From: Halorubrum halophilum
GTDB taxonomy: Archaea > Halobacteriota > Halobacteria > Halobacteriales > Haloferacaceae
Assembly (NCBI RefSeq): GCF_000739595.1
Contig: NZ_BBJP01000014.1
Location: 47,559 to 111,558 of the forward strand
DNA: 64,000 nucleotides
Reading direction: 5' to 3'
The first letter of the stretch is position 1. Every line of letters begins with the position of its first letter. Of the stretch, positions 51,024 to 60,083 are shown in pieces. The position numbers and the translations under genes were made by a program. A model generated the notes under the pieces. That model was given only the letters and a program-made list of their open reading frames with translations. It ran no database searches and was not told the origin of the DNA.

Positions 51024-51662
51024 CTATCCCTGTTTAGTTTCAACTGACTTGCCGACATCTTCAGCACTAAACGCACTCACGAAGTCGTAGCAGCGCCTAC
51101 GTAGTTCCGACCGATCACGGTGTGGCGATCTATCCACTGACTGCTCGCGAGCGATATCACGGATAACCTGACGGAGAGAGCAATGGTTGCTGAACGTCGG
51201 CTGGTCACCCTCTGAAGCCGTGTACTTGATCCATGTCCACCCGTCAGAGGCGATCCCGACGAGAGGGCGATCTTCAGCTTGATCAAGGTAGCTGATCGAC
51301 TCGGATTGTGCCTTCTCGATTCCGTTTGGAGCTTTGAGTTCACCGATCACTATTACGTCGACGTTGGTAATCGTGAAATCGGGCGTATCGTCTCCGAGTC
51401 CTTTGAATCCCTTCGGCTGTGGCCGATACTGGTAGCCGAGAGCGTCAGCAACGTCACGAATGAGATGCTCCTCGATGAACCGCTCTGGCCCCTGACGGAT
51501 TACTTCACCTTCGAGTGGGACCGATTCGTAGAGGACTTCGTTGGCATGTTCTCTCGGGACACGTCGATCGAACTCCGTGGCAAATCGTTCGATCGACCGT
51601 ATCACACGCTGAGCACGTGGATCGTTTTGTGGTCTATCAAAATCAGACTGGTCCATGAGCAT
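51024..51662 (-). CDS. PD-(D/E)xK nuclease domain protein, possibly truncated restriction enzyme
   Basis: A 212-residue protein. DDTPDFTITNVDVIVIGELK followed by APN carries Asp and Glu-x-Lys of the PD-(D/E)xK fold; LVGIASDGWTWIKY follows as in the N-terminal nuclease domain of type IIG enzymes. Start could be 51662 or 51656. It ends soon after the domain, while type IIG enzymes continue into a methylase, so it may be an amputated N-terminus. A C-terminal fragment of such an enzyme lies nearby on the other strand. Confidence 0.62.
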   Translation of the reverse strand: MLMDQSDFDRPQNDPRAQRVIRSIERFATEFDRRVPREHANEVLYESVPLEGEVIRQGPERFIEEHLIRDVADALGYQYRPQPKGFKGLGDDTPDFTITNVDVIVIGELKAPNGIEKAQSESISYLDQAEDRPLVGIASDGWTWIKYTASEGDQPTFSNHCSLRQVIRDIAREQSVDRSPHRDRSELRRRCYDFVSAFSAEDVGKSVETKQG

Positions 51663-51842
51663 CAAACAGTCAGTCGTCACTTCTAGCTTTGGAACGGCAG
51701 TTCAGGAAGCGCGCATCTCTGAGACATCTCTGTTGGAACTCTCGCCCGAAGCGGTCTCGGTGCTGTCGACGACGACGTCAGCCATACCCACAACTGCAAC
51801 TTTGACAAGCTTCAAGTCCACCGCTGGCCGGGTGTAACACGA

Positions 51843-52544
51843 ATGAAACTCTTCGCCTCGGCGTCGGACCGGCGGCGGGGGATCCTCGTGCTCATCGCGG
51901 TCGCAGTCGCGTTCGTCGCCCTCTACCTCTTCGTCCGCGAGTACGCGGGGTTCATCACGAACGCCGAATCCCTGCGCGTGTGGCTCCAGCAGTTCGGCGT
52001 CCTCGCCCCGCTCGTGTTCATCGCCATCCAGGCCCTCCAGGTCATCGTCGCACCGATTCCCGGTCAGGTCGTCGCGCTCGTCGCGGGCTTCCTCTTCGGC
52101 CCGTTTTGGGGCACCGTCTACAGCCTCACGGGCGTGCTGATCGGCAGCGCGATCGCCTTCTCGCTCGCGAAGCGGTACGGCCGGTCGTTCGTCGAGGACG
52201 TGCTCCACGAGGACGTGATCGCGCGGTTCGACGGGTTCGTCGACACGGTCGGAATACCGGGGCTGTTCGCGTTCGTGATCATCCCCGGGCTCCCCGACGA
52301 CGCCATCTGCTTTTTAAGTGGCCTCACGAAGTGGTCGCTCCCGGCGTTCATCGCCGTAATCAGCGTCGGCCGACTGCCGGCGTACGTGTTCACGGTGTAC
52401 GCCGGCGGCGAACTGGCGAGCGGGCAGTTCCTCTCGGCGATAGCGCTCATCGCGATCGTCGTCCTCGCGTCGGTCGTCGGCTACTACAAGCAGGAGACGG
52501 TCAGGGACCTCGTCGCGCGCGTCGAGCCGCGGCTTCCGTTCTGA
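51843..52544 (+). CDS. TVP38/TMEM64 (VTT domain) membrane protein
   Basis: A 233-residue protein with about six helices. VIVAPIPGQVVALVAGFLFG and AFSLAKRYGRSFVEDV, then IIPGLPDDAICFLSGLTKWS, are the VTT-domain motifs of TVP38/DedA-like proteins, thought to scramble lipids or transport small molecules. Its high GC marks return to core-like sequence and the right edge of the island. Confidence 0.88.
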   Translation: MKLFASASDRRRGILVLIAVAVAFVALYLFVREYAGFITNAESLRVWLQQFGVLAPLVFIAIQALQVIVAPIPGQVVALVAGFLFGPFWGTVYSLTGVLIGSAIAFSLAKRYGRSFVEDVLHEDVIARFDGFVDTVGIPGLFAFVIIPGLPDDAICFLSGLTKWSLPAFIAVISVGRLPAYVFTVYAGGELASGQFLSAIALIAIVVLASVVGYYKQETVRDLVARVEPRLPF

Positions 52545-52575
52545 GCGATCCGTTCGAGTCTCGGCGGGTCCGCGC

Positions 52576-52998
52576 TTATCCCCACGTCCAATGTCGATCG
52601 AGGACGAACCGGTAGAGCCCGCTGAGGAAGATGGCGACCGCGTTGGCGACGAGGTACATGATACTCGCCCACTCGACGAGCGCGTAGAGGACGCCGAGCT
52701 GGATGGGGATCGCCGTCCCGCGAACGAGGTTCGTCTTGAGCAGACCGCCGAGGTACTCGCTCGTACCCGTGTTCTGGCTCGCCTGGAACGTCCACGCGTT
52801 GTTGAGCACGTACGAGAGGACGATCGTGATCTCGATGGCGATGGTGGCGCCGATCAGGTAGTTCAGTCCAGCCGTATCGACGAACAGCCACAACAGGCCC
52901 ATCTGAATCGCCGCGGTAGACGCGCCGACGACGACGAACCGACGCATCTGAACGGCGATAGGCCCGGACGTGAGATCCCTGAGAACGGCGCGGATCAT
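52576..52998 (-). CDS. GtrA family membrane protein
   Basis: A 140-residue protein with four helices and the GtrA motif (RFVVVGASTAAIQMGLLWLF; VLSYVLNNAWTF; FVLDRHWTW). GtrA proteins are linked to flipping of lipid-linked sugars or other polyprenyl carriers. ATG at 52998 overlaps the stop of the sulfatase gene by one base (TGATG), so the pair is coupled. Confidence 0.85.
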   Translation of the reverse strand: MIRAVLRDLTSGPIAVQMRRFVVVGASTAAIQMGLLWLFVDTAGLNYLIGATIAIEITIVLSYVLNNAWTFQASQNTGTSEYLGGLLKTNLVRGTAIPIQLGVLYALVEWASIMYLVANAVAIFLSGLYRFVLDRHWTWG

Positions 52999-54545
52999 CA
53001 CTTGTAGCCGAGCGCTTCGAGGCGGGCTTCGAGGTCCTCGTCGACCTCGTCGTCGTCGCCCTCCTCACCTTCGGCGGCCGCCTCCGCGTCCGCCTGTCTG
53101 TCGCGGAGCTCCGCGACGTGCTCGGCGGCGATCGGCGCGAACCGCTCGACGATCGCGAGCGCCTCGTCGGACGGATTCTCGGAGAGGTCCTCCTGTTGGG
53201 TCGGATCCGCGGGCCGGTGGTACAGCTCCGTGTCCCCCGTGTCCGCGTTCTCGATGTACGTCCACTCGTCGTCGCGGACGCTCACGAGGAGGTCCCCGTC
53301 GGACAGCGACCGCGGGATCGGCTGTTCGGTCACCTCCTCTCCTCGAACCGTGACGGAGACGACGGGGTCCTGATCGGGCGACTCGTTGCCGCTCACCGTC
53401 GGCGCGAGCGACTCGCCGCGCCACTCCGGGGGCGACTCGACGTCGAGCAGGTCGGCGACGGTCGGCGGGATCGCGTCGAGCCCGACGTGTTCGGAGACGC
53501 GGCGGCCGCCGTCCTCGTCGGGGACGTTCACGATGAGCGGCACCCGAATCAGCTCGTCGTACAGCTTCGGGTAGTGCGCGAGGTGGCCGTGCTCCTGGAA
53601 CTCCTCGCCGTGGTCGCCGGCGACGACGATCGCGGTCTCGTCGGCGATCCCGGCCGCTTCGAGTTTGTCAAGGAGCCGTCCGACGCTGGCGTCGACCTGT
53701 CGCACCGTCGCCTGATACAGGGTCCGGAGCTCGCGGAGAGTCCGCTCGCCGACCTCCCAGCCGAGGCTCGTGCGCGTGTGAGCGTGGAGCATCCGGTGGG
53801 TGCCGACCAGCCCGTCCGAGACCTCGCGGATGTACCGCGGCGCGGGGACGTACGGGGTGTGGGTGTCCATGTAGTGGACCCACAGGAAGAACGGCTCGTC
53901 GGTGTCGTCGACGAAGTCCGTGGCGGCGTCCTCGACGTCGAACATCCGCGAGGCGTCGAGGAAGGGTCGGTCGTCGCTCTCGCCCCGGAGCTTGGAGCCG
54001 AGCCGGCGGAAGGGCGACGTGACGAGCTGGATCCACGCCTCGACCGTCGGGTGCGCCGCGAGATACCGGCTGTACCGGCTCGACCCGACGCTCGTGACGA
54101 ACGGCTCGAACTCGTCGAACCCCTCCGGATACCCCCAGTGAGAGGTGAGGAAGCCGTTCGCGGCGTTGAAGCCGCCGGTCGCGATGCCGGCCTCGGAGAG
54201 CACCGACGCGAGCGTCCGGGACCCCTCCACGCCGATGTCGCCGTTGCGGGCGAAGACGGGCTCGGAGGCGAGGATCGAGGGGAACGAGAATGGCGTCCAG
54301 TTACCGGTGGCGAACGAGCGGTCGAAGACGGTCCCGCCGGCTGCCAGCTCGGAAAGCACCGGCGAGTGTCGGTCGTCGTCGTAGGGGCCGATCGCGTCCG
54401 CCCGGAGCGAGTCGATCGTGACGAGGAGAACGTTGGAGATATCTCCGTCCCCCGCCGAGGGCGAGTCGGTCGAATCCGATCCGGTCGAATCCGACACCGC
54501 TGAAGTCGATACCGCTGTGTCCGAGGCCGACGTGTCCGATACCAT
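52998..54545 (-). CDS. sulfatase-like (alkaline phosphatase superfamily) hydrolase
   Basis: A 515-residue enzyme. NVLLVTIDSLRADAIGPYDD gives the first metal-binding Asp; GNWTPFSFPS occupies the nucleophile region, where Thr or Ser is found rather than the modified Cys of true sulfatases; WVHYMDTHTPY and VVAGDHGEEFQEHGHLAHYP complete the metal site. Ends LEARLEALGYK, a common end in haloarchaeal sulfatase-like proteins. Ser/Asp-rich N-terminus. With GtrA it may modify surface glycans or lipids. Confidence 0.85.
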   Translation of the reverse strand: MVSDTSASDTAVSTSAVSDSTGSDSTDSPSAGDGDISNVLLVTIDSLRADAIGPYDDDRHSPVLSELAAGGTVFDRSFATGNWTPFSFPSILASEPVFARNGDIGVEGSRTLASVLSEAGIATGGFNAANGFLTSHWGYPEGFDEFEPFVTSVGSSRYSRYLAAHPTVEAWIQLVTSPFRRLGSKLRGESDDRPFLDASRMFDVEDAATDFVDDTDEPFFLWVHYMDTHTPYVPAPRYIREVSDGLVGTHRMLHAHTRTSLGWEVGERTLRELRTLYQATVRQVDASVGRLLDKLEAAGIADETAIVVAGDHGEEFQEHGHLAHYPKLYDELIRVPLIVNVPDEDGGRRVSEHVGLDAIPPTVADLLDVESPPEWRGESLAPTVSGNESPDQDPVVSVTVRGEEVTEQPIPRSLSDGDLLVSVRDDEWTYIENADTGDTELYHRPADPTQQEDLSENPSDEALAIVERFAPIAAEHVAELRDRQADAEAAAEGEEGDDDEVDEDLEARLEALGYK

Positions 54546-54821
54546 ATTATGCGTGAGTGGGGTCTAACGCCGCCGAACCGCGGCTCGGCCCGATCGGCCG
54601 CCTCGGCTTCCGCTCCCGGAGGGAACGGAGCGCTGGCGTCCGCCGAGTCGAGGGGCCGGCGAAGGCCCACCGGCTCGTCGGGCCGAACGTCAGAGTCACT
54701 AGTATACCCGACAGCGGTCTGCCAGCGGCTTGAGGATTTCGATCGCGGAGGCGACGGCGGGGAGAACGACGGATCTTCCAACGAACGTAGCTATTTGGCG
54801 CTCGGGACCCGAGAACGACGT

Positions 54822-55808
54822 ATGAGAGACGCGTCGAGCGAGGGGAGCCGCGAGGGAGGACCGGCCGGCGACCGACGCCTCGGGGTCGAGGCGCTCGACG
54901 AGCCCGTGCCGCCGGACGAGATCCCCGATGAGGTGCCGGGCGAATCGCGGGCGATCGACGTCGGGGACGTTCGGCTCCACGTCGTCGAGGCCGGGCCCGA
55001 GGACGGGAAGCTCCTGGTCTTACTCCACGGGTTCCCGGAGTTCTGGTACGGCTGGCACGAGGCGATCGCGCCGCTCGCCAACGCGGGCTACCGCGTCGTC
55101 GTCCCCGACCAGCGCGGCTACAACCTCTCGGAGAAGCCGCCGGCCGTGAGCGACTACCGGATCGACGCGCTGGCGCGCGACGCCGTCGGCCTGATCGACG
55201 CCTACGACCGCGAGACCGCCGCCGTCGCCGGCCACGACTGGGGCGCCGCGGTGGGGTGGTGGCTCGCGCTTCACCACGCCGACCGCGTCTCGGAGTTCGT
55301 CGCGGTCAACGTGCCGCACCCGACCGTCTTCGAGCGCGCCCTCCGGAACTCGTGGGACCAGCGGCTCAAGAGCTGGTACGTGCTCGCGTTCCAGCTCCCG
55401 AAGCTCCCCGAGGCGGTCGCCAGTGCCGGGAACTGGCGGCTCGCCGTGCGAGGGCTCCGGGAGTCGAGCGATCCGGGGACGTTCAACGACGAGGACTTCA
55501 GGCGCTACCGCCGCGTGTGGAACCGCGAGGGGGCGTTCGAGGCGATGGTGAACTGGTACCGAGCGATCGTCCGCGACCGTCCGACGTCGACGAGGAAGAC
55601 GGTCGAGGTCCCGACGCTCGTAATTTGGGGCGCGAAAGATCGGTTCCTCTCGAGACGACTGGCCGGCGAGAGCGTCGACCGCTGTACCGACGGTCGGCTT
55701 CTCACCCTCGACACGGCAACGCACTGGGTCGTCCACGAGGAGCCGCACCGCGTCGCCGAGGCGATCGCCGACCACGCCGACCCGCTCCCGCCGGGCGCGC
55801 GGGAGTAG
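54822..55808 (+). CDS. alpha/beta hydrolase, epoxide-hydrolase/dehalogenase-like
   Basis: A 328-residue enzyme. Oxyanion motif LLHGFPEFWYGW (69-78), nucleophile elbow AGHDWGAAVGWW with Asp139, late acid in VIWGAKDRFL and His in ATHWVVHEEP. The Asp nucleophile and HGFPEFW favour epoxide hydrolase or haloalkane dehalogenase over esterase. ATG at 54822 follows a gene-poor divergent stretch of 276 bp from the sulfatase gene with a TAGTATAC box near 54700. The first 45 residues are an acidic extension. Confidence 0.87.
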   Translation: MRDASSEGSREGGPAGDRRLGVEALDEPVPPDEIPDEVPGESRAIDVGDVRLHVVEAGPEDGKLLVLLHGFPEFWYGWHEAIAPLANAGYRVVVPDQRGYNLSEKPPAVSDYRIDALARDAVGLIDAYDRETAAVAGHDWGAAVGWWLALHHADRVSEFVAVNVPHPTVFERALRNSWDQRLKSWYVLAFQLPKLPEAVASAGNWRLAVRGLRESSDPGTFNDEDFRRYRRVWNREGAFEAMVNWYRAIVRDRPTSTRKTVEVPTLVIWGAKDRFLSRRLAGESVDRCTDGRLLTLDTATHWVVHEEPHRVAEAIADHADPLPPGARE

Positions 55809-55852
55809 TCCGCCAAACGGTTTTTAAATAGTCCGCCAAACGCCTTTTATAT
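55806..55852 (+). promoter_or_regulatory. tandemly duplicated promoter-like segment before the cupin gene
   Basis: TAGTCCGCCAAACG followed by a T-rich TATA-like box occurs twice with a 23-bp period: GGTTTTTAAA then CCTTTTATA. The second box is about 22-29 nt from the cupin ATG at 55874. Either a duplicated promoter or a duplicated regulator site. Confidence 0.65.
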
Positions 55853-55873
55853 CGACGCCGGCGACGACACGGT

Positions 55874-56200
55874 ATGACGCTCGATCGATACGCCGACGCC
55901 GTCGACGGGCTCGAACCCGACGCCGGAGCGGTAGAAACCGCGGAACTGGTCGTCACCGACGACGTGCTCGTCAAGGCGTTCGCGCTCGGGCCGGGCGCGA
56001 CCCTTGACGCGCACGAGCACGGCGACGCCACCAACGTCTTCCACGTCCTCGAAGGCGATCCGACCGTCGTTCGCGGAGGCGAGGAGGAGTCGCTTTCGGC
56101 GCCCGCGGTCGTCCTGAACGAGCGCGGGACCGTCCACGGCGCCCGGAACGACACCGACGAGCGCGCCGTCATCACCGCAAGCCTCTGCCCGCTCCCCTGA
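55874..56200 (+). CDS. cupin domain protein
   Basis: A 108-residue single cupin. ALGPGATLDAHEHGDATNVFHVLEG gives the first motif with metal-binding His-x-His and Glu, and LNERGTVHGARND the second. Function may be sensing or a small isomerase/dioxygenase. Its stop overlaps the rhodanese start by one base, so both are coupled. Confidence 0.85.
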   Translation: MTLDRYADAVDGLEPDAGAVETAELVVTDDVLVKAFALGPGATLDAHEHGDATNVFHVLEGDPTVVRGGEEESLSAPAVVLNERGTVHGARNDTDERAVITASLCPLP

Positions 56201-56685
56201 TGGACGGCGAGATCGATCCCGACGAGCTGGCGGGCCTGCTCGGTGACAGTGGGGGGACCGACACCGCCGACGCCGATGACGCCGATGACGCCGACGACGC
56301 CAACGACGCCAACGACGCCGACGACGCCCTCCGCATCGTCGACATCCGCGACCGGCGCGCCTTCGACCGCGGGCACATTCCCGGCAGCGAGTGTGTTCCC
56401 TTCCCGGAGCTGACGACCCGCGTCGCGGAGCTGGAAGGCGCCGAGAGAATTGTCACCGTCTGCCCCCACGGGGTGGCCAGCCGGCAGGCGGCCCAGTTGA
56501 TCGGGAGCTACGCGGGAACGCAGGACGCGCGCGTGGAGAGCCTCCGCGGCGGTATCGAGGCGTGGGAGCGCGACGCCGGCGAGTTGGTCCCGACGGCGAC
56601 CGACGGATCCGACGGAACCGACGGAACCGACGGCGAGACGGGCCCGACCGCGGGCGCCAACGAGGGACCGGACGCACCCTTTTAA
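56200..56685 (+). CDS. rhodanese-like domain protein
   Basis: A 161-residue protein. The rhodanese fold begins near residue 43 (LRIVDIRDRRAFDRGHIPG), with active-site Cys88 in VTVCPHGVASRQAA; it would transfer sulfane sulfur to a thiol acceptor. Residues 22-42 are an Asp-Asp-Ala/Asn-Asp-Ala repeat encoded by GACGCC-type microsatellite DNA, probably a length-variable linker. Low-complexity Asp/Gly/Thr tail. Operon with the cupin. Confidence 0.85.
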   Translation: MDGEIDPDELAGLLGDSGGTDTADADDADDADDANDANDADDALRIVDIRDRRAFDRGHIPGSECVPFPELTTRVAELEGAERIVTVCPHGVASRQAAQLIGSYAGTQDARVESLRGGIEAWERDAGELVPTATDGSDGTDGTDGETGPTAGANEGPDAPF

Positions 56686-56703
56686 ATTCTCTTTCCCGCC
56701 CGG

Positions 56704-58851
56704 CTATTCTCCCCGCCGACCGCGACGCGCGAGCGACGTGCCGGCGACGACGATCGAGACGAGCGCGACCGCCGGGCCGAACCCGGGCGCGCCGTCGACC
56801 GAGATCAGACCGGCGCCCTCGACAGTCACCGTCGTCGACGCCTCGTCGACCGGGCCGACGACGCTCACCGTCACGTTCCCGGAGCCGACGCCGAGCGATC
56901 CCCCGTCGTCGTCGACGGTTATCTCCCGGCCGACCGTCGCCTCCTCGCCGGCGTCCAGTCGCACCGGCGCGGTCGCGACCGTCTCGCCGTCGACCCGAAA
57001 CTCGATCTCTCCGCCCGCGGGCACGCTCGCGTCGTTGCCGACGGTCGCGTTCGCGACGACCGACTCGCCGGCGGCGACGCGGTCGGAGGCCGTCGAGACG
57101 CCGCGAACGCTCGGCCGCGCGGGCTCGGAGACGGCGACCGTGAGGCGCTCGCTACCGATCTGGACTTCGTACTCACCCGGGTCGTTGAACGAATGCTCGA
57201 AGTGCTCGACCGTCTCGGCGCCGGCGTCGAGCGTCCCCGACCGATTCTCGACCGGCTCGCCGTCGACCGAGAGCGACAGGTCGTAGCTCCCGGCCGCGCC
57301 GCCCGTGTTGGACGCGACGACCGCCGCTTCGAGCGACTCGCCGGCCACTAACTCGACGGGATCGCGGGCGACGGTCCGGTTCCGGTACTCGCCGGCCGCC
57401 CTGATCCCGTCGTCCGCGAGTTCGTACCCCACCTGCGCAGGGGTCTCGCCGAACGCGGCCGTGTGGGCGTCTCGGCCCCACGTCTCGGCGGTCCCCCGCG
57501 TCGTCGTCAGGCGCTCGGCGTCGGCGCGGACCTCGGCCGCGGTCGCGTCGTCAGCGCCCTCGGCGGCCGCCGCCTCGACCGCGTTGAGAACGTCCTCGTT
57601 GGTGATCGGCCTGTCGGCCTCGTTCAGCTCGCGGAGGACCGTCGCCAGCGACGCGGCGCCGTCGGTCTCGACGCGGAGCCGGCGGTCGATCTCGCCGGCG
57701 ACGAGCGCGCCCTTCGTGTAGTCGGCGTTCCCCTCCCACGTCGTCGGGTCGGAGAGCACCGCCGATGCGTCGGGGTCGCGCTCGCCGCGCGCTAACGTGG
57801 CCTCGAACTCGTCGAAGTCGGCGGCGCCGCGTTCGAGCGCGAAGAGCGCGGCGTAGTGGGTCGCGCTCGCCTCCGTGATCCACCGCCCGCTCGCCTCGGT
57901 GCGGTACGCCTGCCGGGTGTGCACGTACTCGTGCGTCCAGACGTCCGCGGCCGTGCCCGCAGGCTCCCGGTCTCGGACCCACAGGTCCGCGTCGCCGGTC
58001 TGGAGCCCGCGAACCGCCCACGACACCTCGCCCGTGGGGGCGGCGAACGCGACCACCTCCTCGTCGCGGGCGCCGACCTGCAGCGCGGTCGACGCGTGCG
58101 CGAAGACCCCGAACACCTCGTCGGGCGACGCGACCGGGTCCGCGGCGTCGGGGACGATCAGCCGGTAGCGCTGGCCCGCGGCCTCCCGGACGTACTCCTC
58201 GTGCGGTCCGAGAAACGCCATCGTCTGCGAGGCGACCCCCTCGCCCGCGACGACCGTCTCGCGCTCGCTTCGGACCTGTCCCTCGTACTGTCCGGTGTAC
58301 GACCACACGGCGCCGACGCGGGGGGTTCTGACGAGCGCCCACTCACCGGCGTCGACGAACCGGTGAGTGCCGTCGACCGCGAGGGGACCCTCCCCCTCGA
58401 CCGTGTCGTTCGCGTCGACGGCATAGGTGAGCGACGGATCCGCGGTCTCGCCGTCCCACTCCCAGACCGACTCGTCGGGTCCGGAGTCGTCGGCCGGAAC
58501 GAACCCGTCGGCCTCAATGTCGGTGTCGGTGCCGGCGTCGACGCTACGCAGCGTCACTTCGAGCTCCGTGACCCGGTCGGGGATCTCCGCCCGCGTCGTG
58601 ACGCCGACCGTTCCGCGCTCGTCGGTCTGGACCATCTCGTTTCGGAGTCGGATCACGTCGGCGTCGTCGCCGGCGGTCTGTGCCGCCGGAGCCGCGTCGG
58701 TGCTCCCCGAGAACGACTCGGCGGTGGGGTTCGTCTCGCCGCCGGCTCCGGGAGCGCCCCAGGCCGCCGTCAGCGCGACGAGCAGGAGCGCGACGAGCGA
58801 CAGCGCGAGGACGGCAGCTCGAATGCGGGTAGACGACTCGGACCGATGCAT
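56704..58851 (-). CDS. exported gluzincin-type metallopeptidase with PGF-CTERM anchor
   Basis: A 715-residue surface protein. Signal-type helix at residues 11-32; zinc site WTHEYVHTRQAYR (His307, Glu308, His311) with Glu327 in RWITEASATHYAA as third ligand, as in M1/M61-like peptidases; a long C-terminal part with two Ig-like or CARDB-like repeats (SNTGGAAGSYDLSLSVDGEPV; ANATVGNDASVPAGGEIEF); and the end PGFGPAVALVSIVVAG followed by Arg, a PGF-CTERM signal for archaeosortase A. ATG at 58851 is preferred to one 27 nt upstream. Confidence 0.85.
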   Translation of the reverse strand: MHRSESSTRIRAAVLALSLVALLLVALTAAWGAPGAGGETNPTAESFSGSTDAAPAAQTAGDDADVIRLRNEMVQTDERGTVGVTTRAEIPDRVTELEVTLRSVDAGTDTDIEADGFVPADDSGPDESVWEWDGETADPSLTYAVDANDTVEGEGPLAVDGTHRFVDAGEWALVRTPRVGAVWSYTGQYEGQVRSERETVVAGEGVASQTMAFLGPHEEYVREAAGQRYRLIVPDAADPVASPDEVFGVFAHASTALQVGARDEEVVAFAAPTGEVSWAVRGLQTGDADLWVRDREPAGTAADVWTHEYVHTRQAYRTEASGRWITEASATHYAALFALERGAADFDEFEATLARGERDPDASAVLSDPTTWEGNADYTKGALVAGEIDRRLRVETDGAASLATVLRELNEADRPITNEDVLNAVEAAAAEGADDATAAEVRADAERLTTTRGTAETWGRDAHTAAFGETPAQVGYELADDGIRAAGEYRNRTVARDPVELVAGESLEAAVVASNTGGAAGSYDLSLSVDGEPVENRSGTLDAGAETVEHFEHSFNDPGEYEVQIGSERLTVAVSEPARPSVRGVSTASDRVAAGESVVANATVGNDASVPAGGEIEFRVDGETVATAPVRLDAGEEATVGREITVDDDGGSLGVGSGNVTVSVVGPVDEASTTVTVEGAGLISVDGAPGFGPAVALVSIVVAGTSLARRGRRGE

Positions 58852-58903
58852 GCGTATCGTACCGCACGCGCCGAACATAGGGCTGTTCGTGGACGCGTTG
58901 ACA

Positions 58904-58933
58904 CGACTCGACTCGGGTCGACTCGACTCGGGT
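58904..58933. repeat. 15-bp direct repeat
   Basis: CGACTCGACTCGGGT occurs twice in tandem upstream of the peptidase gene, each copy itself containing the pentamer CGACT twice. The 247-bp interval to the Vms1-like gene holds nothing else I can name. Confidence 0.6.
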
Positions 58934-59098
58934 CGGCGTCACGTCGGGATCCCGACGCGACGCCAGACGCTTCGAGAATTAGGGGGGAGGGAGCGCGTGA
59001 CGAGTCCCTCCATGCGGCGAGTGTCGGAGCGAAGGGTTAGTTATAGACTCCCTGAATGTCATCATTCCCGACGAGTCTCCCCATTCACGATCCGAGCT

Positions 59099-60022
59099 TC
59101 AGAGCGCGCGGAGCCGCGTCGTCCAGAAGTCGCGGAAGGCGTCGTTGAGCGCCTCCCGCGGCTTCCCGGTCGCGTCAGAGACGTCGGTGACGTCAGCGTG
59201 GTCGCGGACCTCGCCGAGCACGCTGCGCTCGCCGACGACGACCGTCCGGTCGATCGGGGAGTCCATAGCGGAGTCGCGGTCGTCCAACCCCGCGAGCGCC
59301 GCAGTCGCCTTCTTCAGGTGGTCGTCGATCTGCCCCTCGCGTCGACGCTCGAACCGGCCCTGCGAGAAGCCGCCCTTCGAGTGGGCCTCCTTCACGTCCG
59401 AGGTGAACCCTTCGAACTCGACCCGTTCGTCGCCGTCGTAGACGCCGAGGGCGAAGGTGTCGGACCGGACGAGCGCGAAGGCGACCCGCCCGGTCGGCCG
59501 GAACCACGAGTCGTCGAGCCGGAACTCGTCGTCCCACCGGTCGAACGGCGCCGGCTCTATCGGGGGCGTCAGCGCCGCGCTCACGGCGCCGGTGTCGTCG
59601 GCGATCACCACCGCGGGGGCGGCCCGCCGGACGAGCCGGGTTCGATCGCCGAACCACTCCGCGACGCTCGACGGCACCGCGTCCTCGTCCGGGACGAAGG
59701 CGGTGAGGAGCCCCTCGGGGTCGTCGCTTTCGACCGCCCGAAAGCGCCCGAGCACGTCGGCCAGGCGCGGACCGCGGAGGTCGCTGACGCGGCGGAACTC
59801 GACGGATTCCTCCGCGTCTTCGGTGCGATCGAGGCGCTCTTCCAGCGACTCGATCCGGTGTTCGAGCTCGTTGACGCGCTCCTCGGCGCGCTGGCGGTCC
59901 GCGACCGCGTCTGACCGGCGCTCCTCCTCGGCCTCGGCGCGGCGTTCGAGGTGGCGTTTCTCCTCCTCCAGCTCCTCGATCCGCTCCTTCAGCTCGGCGC
60001 GCCCGAGCAGCCTGTCGATCAT
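59099..60022 (-). CDS. Vms1/Ankzf1-like peptidyl-tRNA hydrolase
   Basis: A 307-residue protein. Residues 8-70 form a Glu/Arg-rich coiled coil. The VLRF1/eRF1-like domain follows, with the catalytic Gln221 region KGGFSQGRFERRREGQ. In eukaryotes Vms1 frees nascent chains from stalled 60S subunits. RqcH, its functional partner, is also in this window. ATG at 60022 begins the coiled coil. Confidence 0.85.
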   Translation of the reverse strand: MIDRLLGRAELKERIEELEEEKRHLERRAEAEEERRSDAVADRQRAEERVNELEHRIESLEERLDRTEDAEESVEFRRVSDLRGPRLADVLGRFRAVESDDPEGLLTAFVPDEDAVPSSVAEWFGDRTRLVRRAAPAVVIADDTGAVSAALTPPIEPAPFDRWDDEFRLDDSWFRPTGRVAFALVRSDTFALGVYDGDERVEFEGFTSDVKEAHSKGGFSQGRFERRREGQIDDHLKKATAALAGLDDRDSAMDSPIDRTVVVGERSVLGEVRDHADVTDVSDATGKPREALNDAFRDFWTTRLRAL

Positions 60023-60083
60023 ACCCGAACGGCGACCCCCCGCCACCTAAAAGGTGCGTCTGTAGCCGCCGGCTAACGAATTC

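Noticed and set aside
51800..51835. Possible degenerate copy of the tRNA-Pro 3' end (CTTCAAGTCCACCGCTGGCC) as right attachment site
   Set aside because: Too many mismatches to the tRNA end to claim a repeat.
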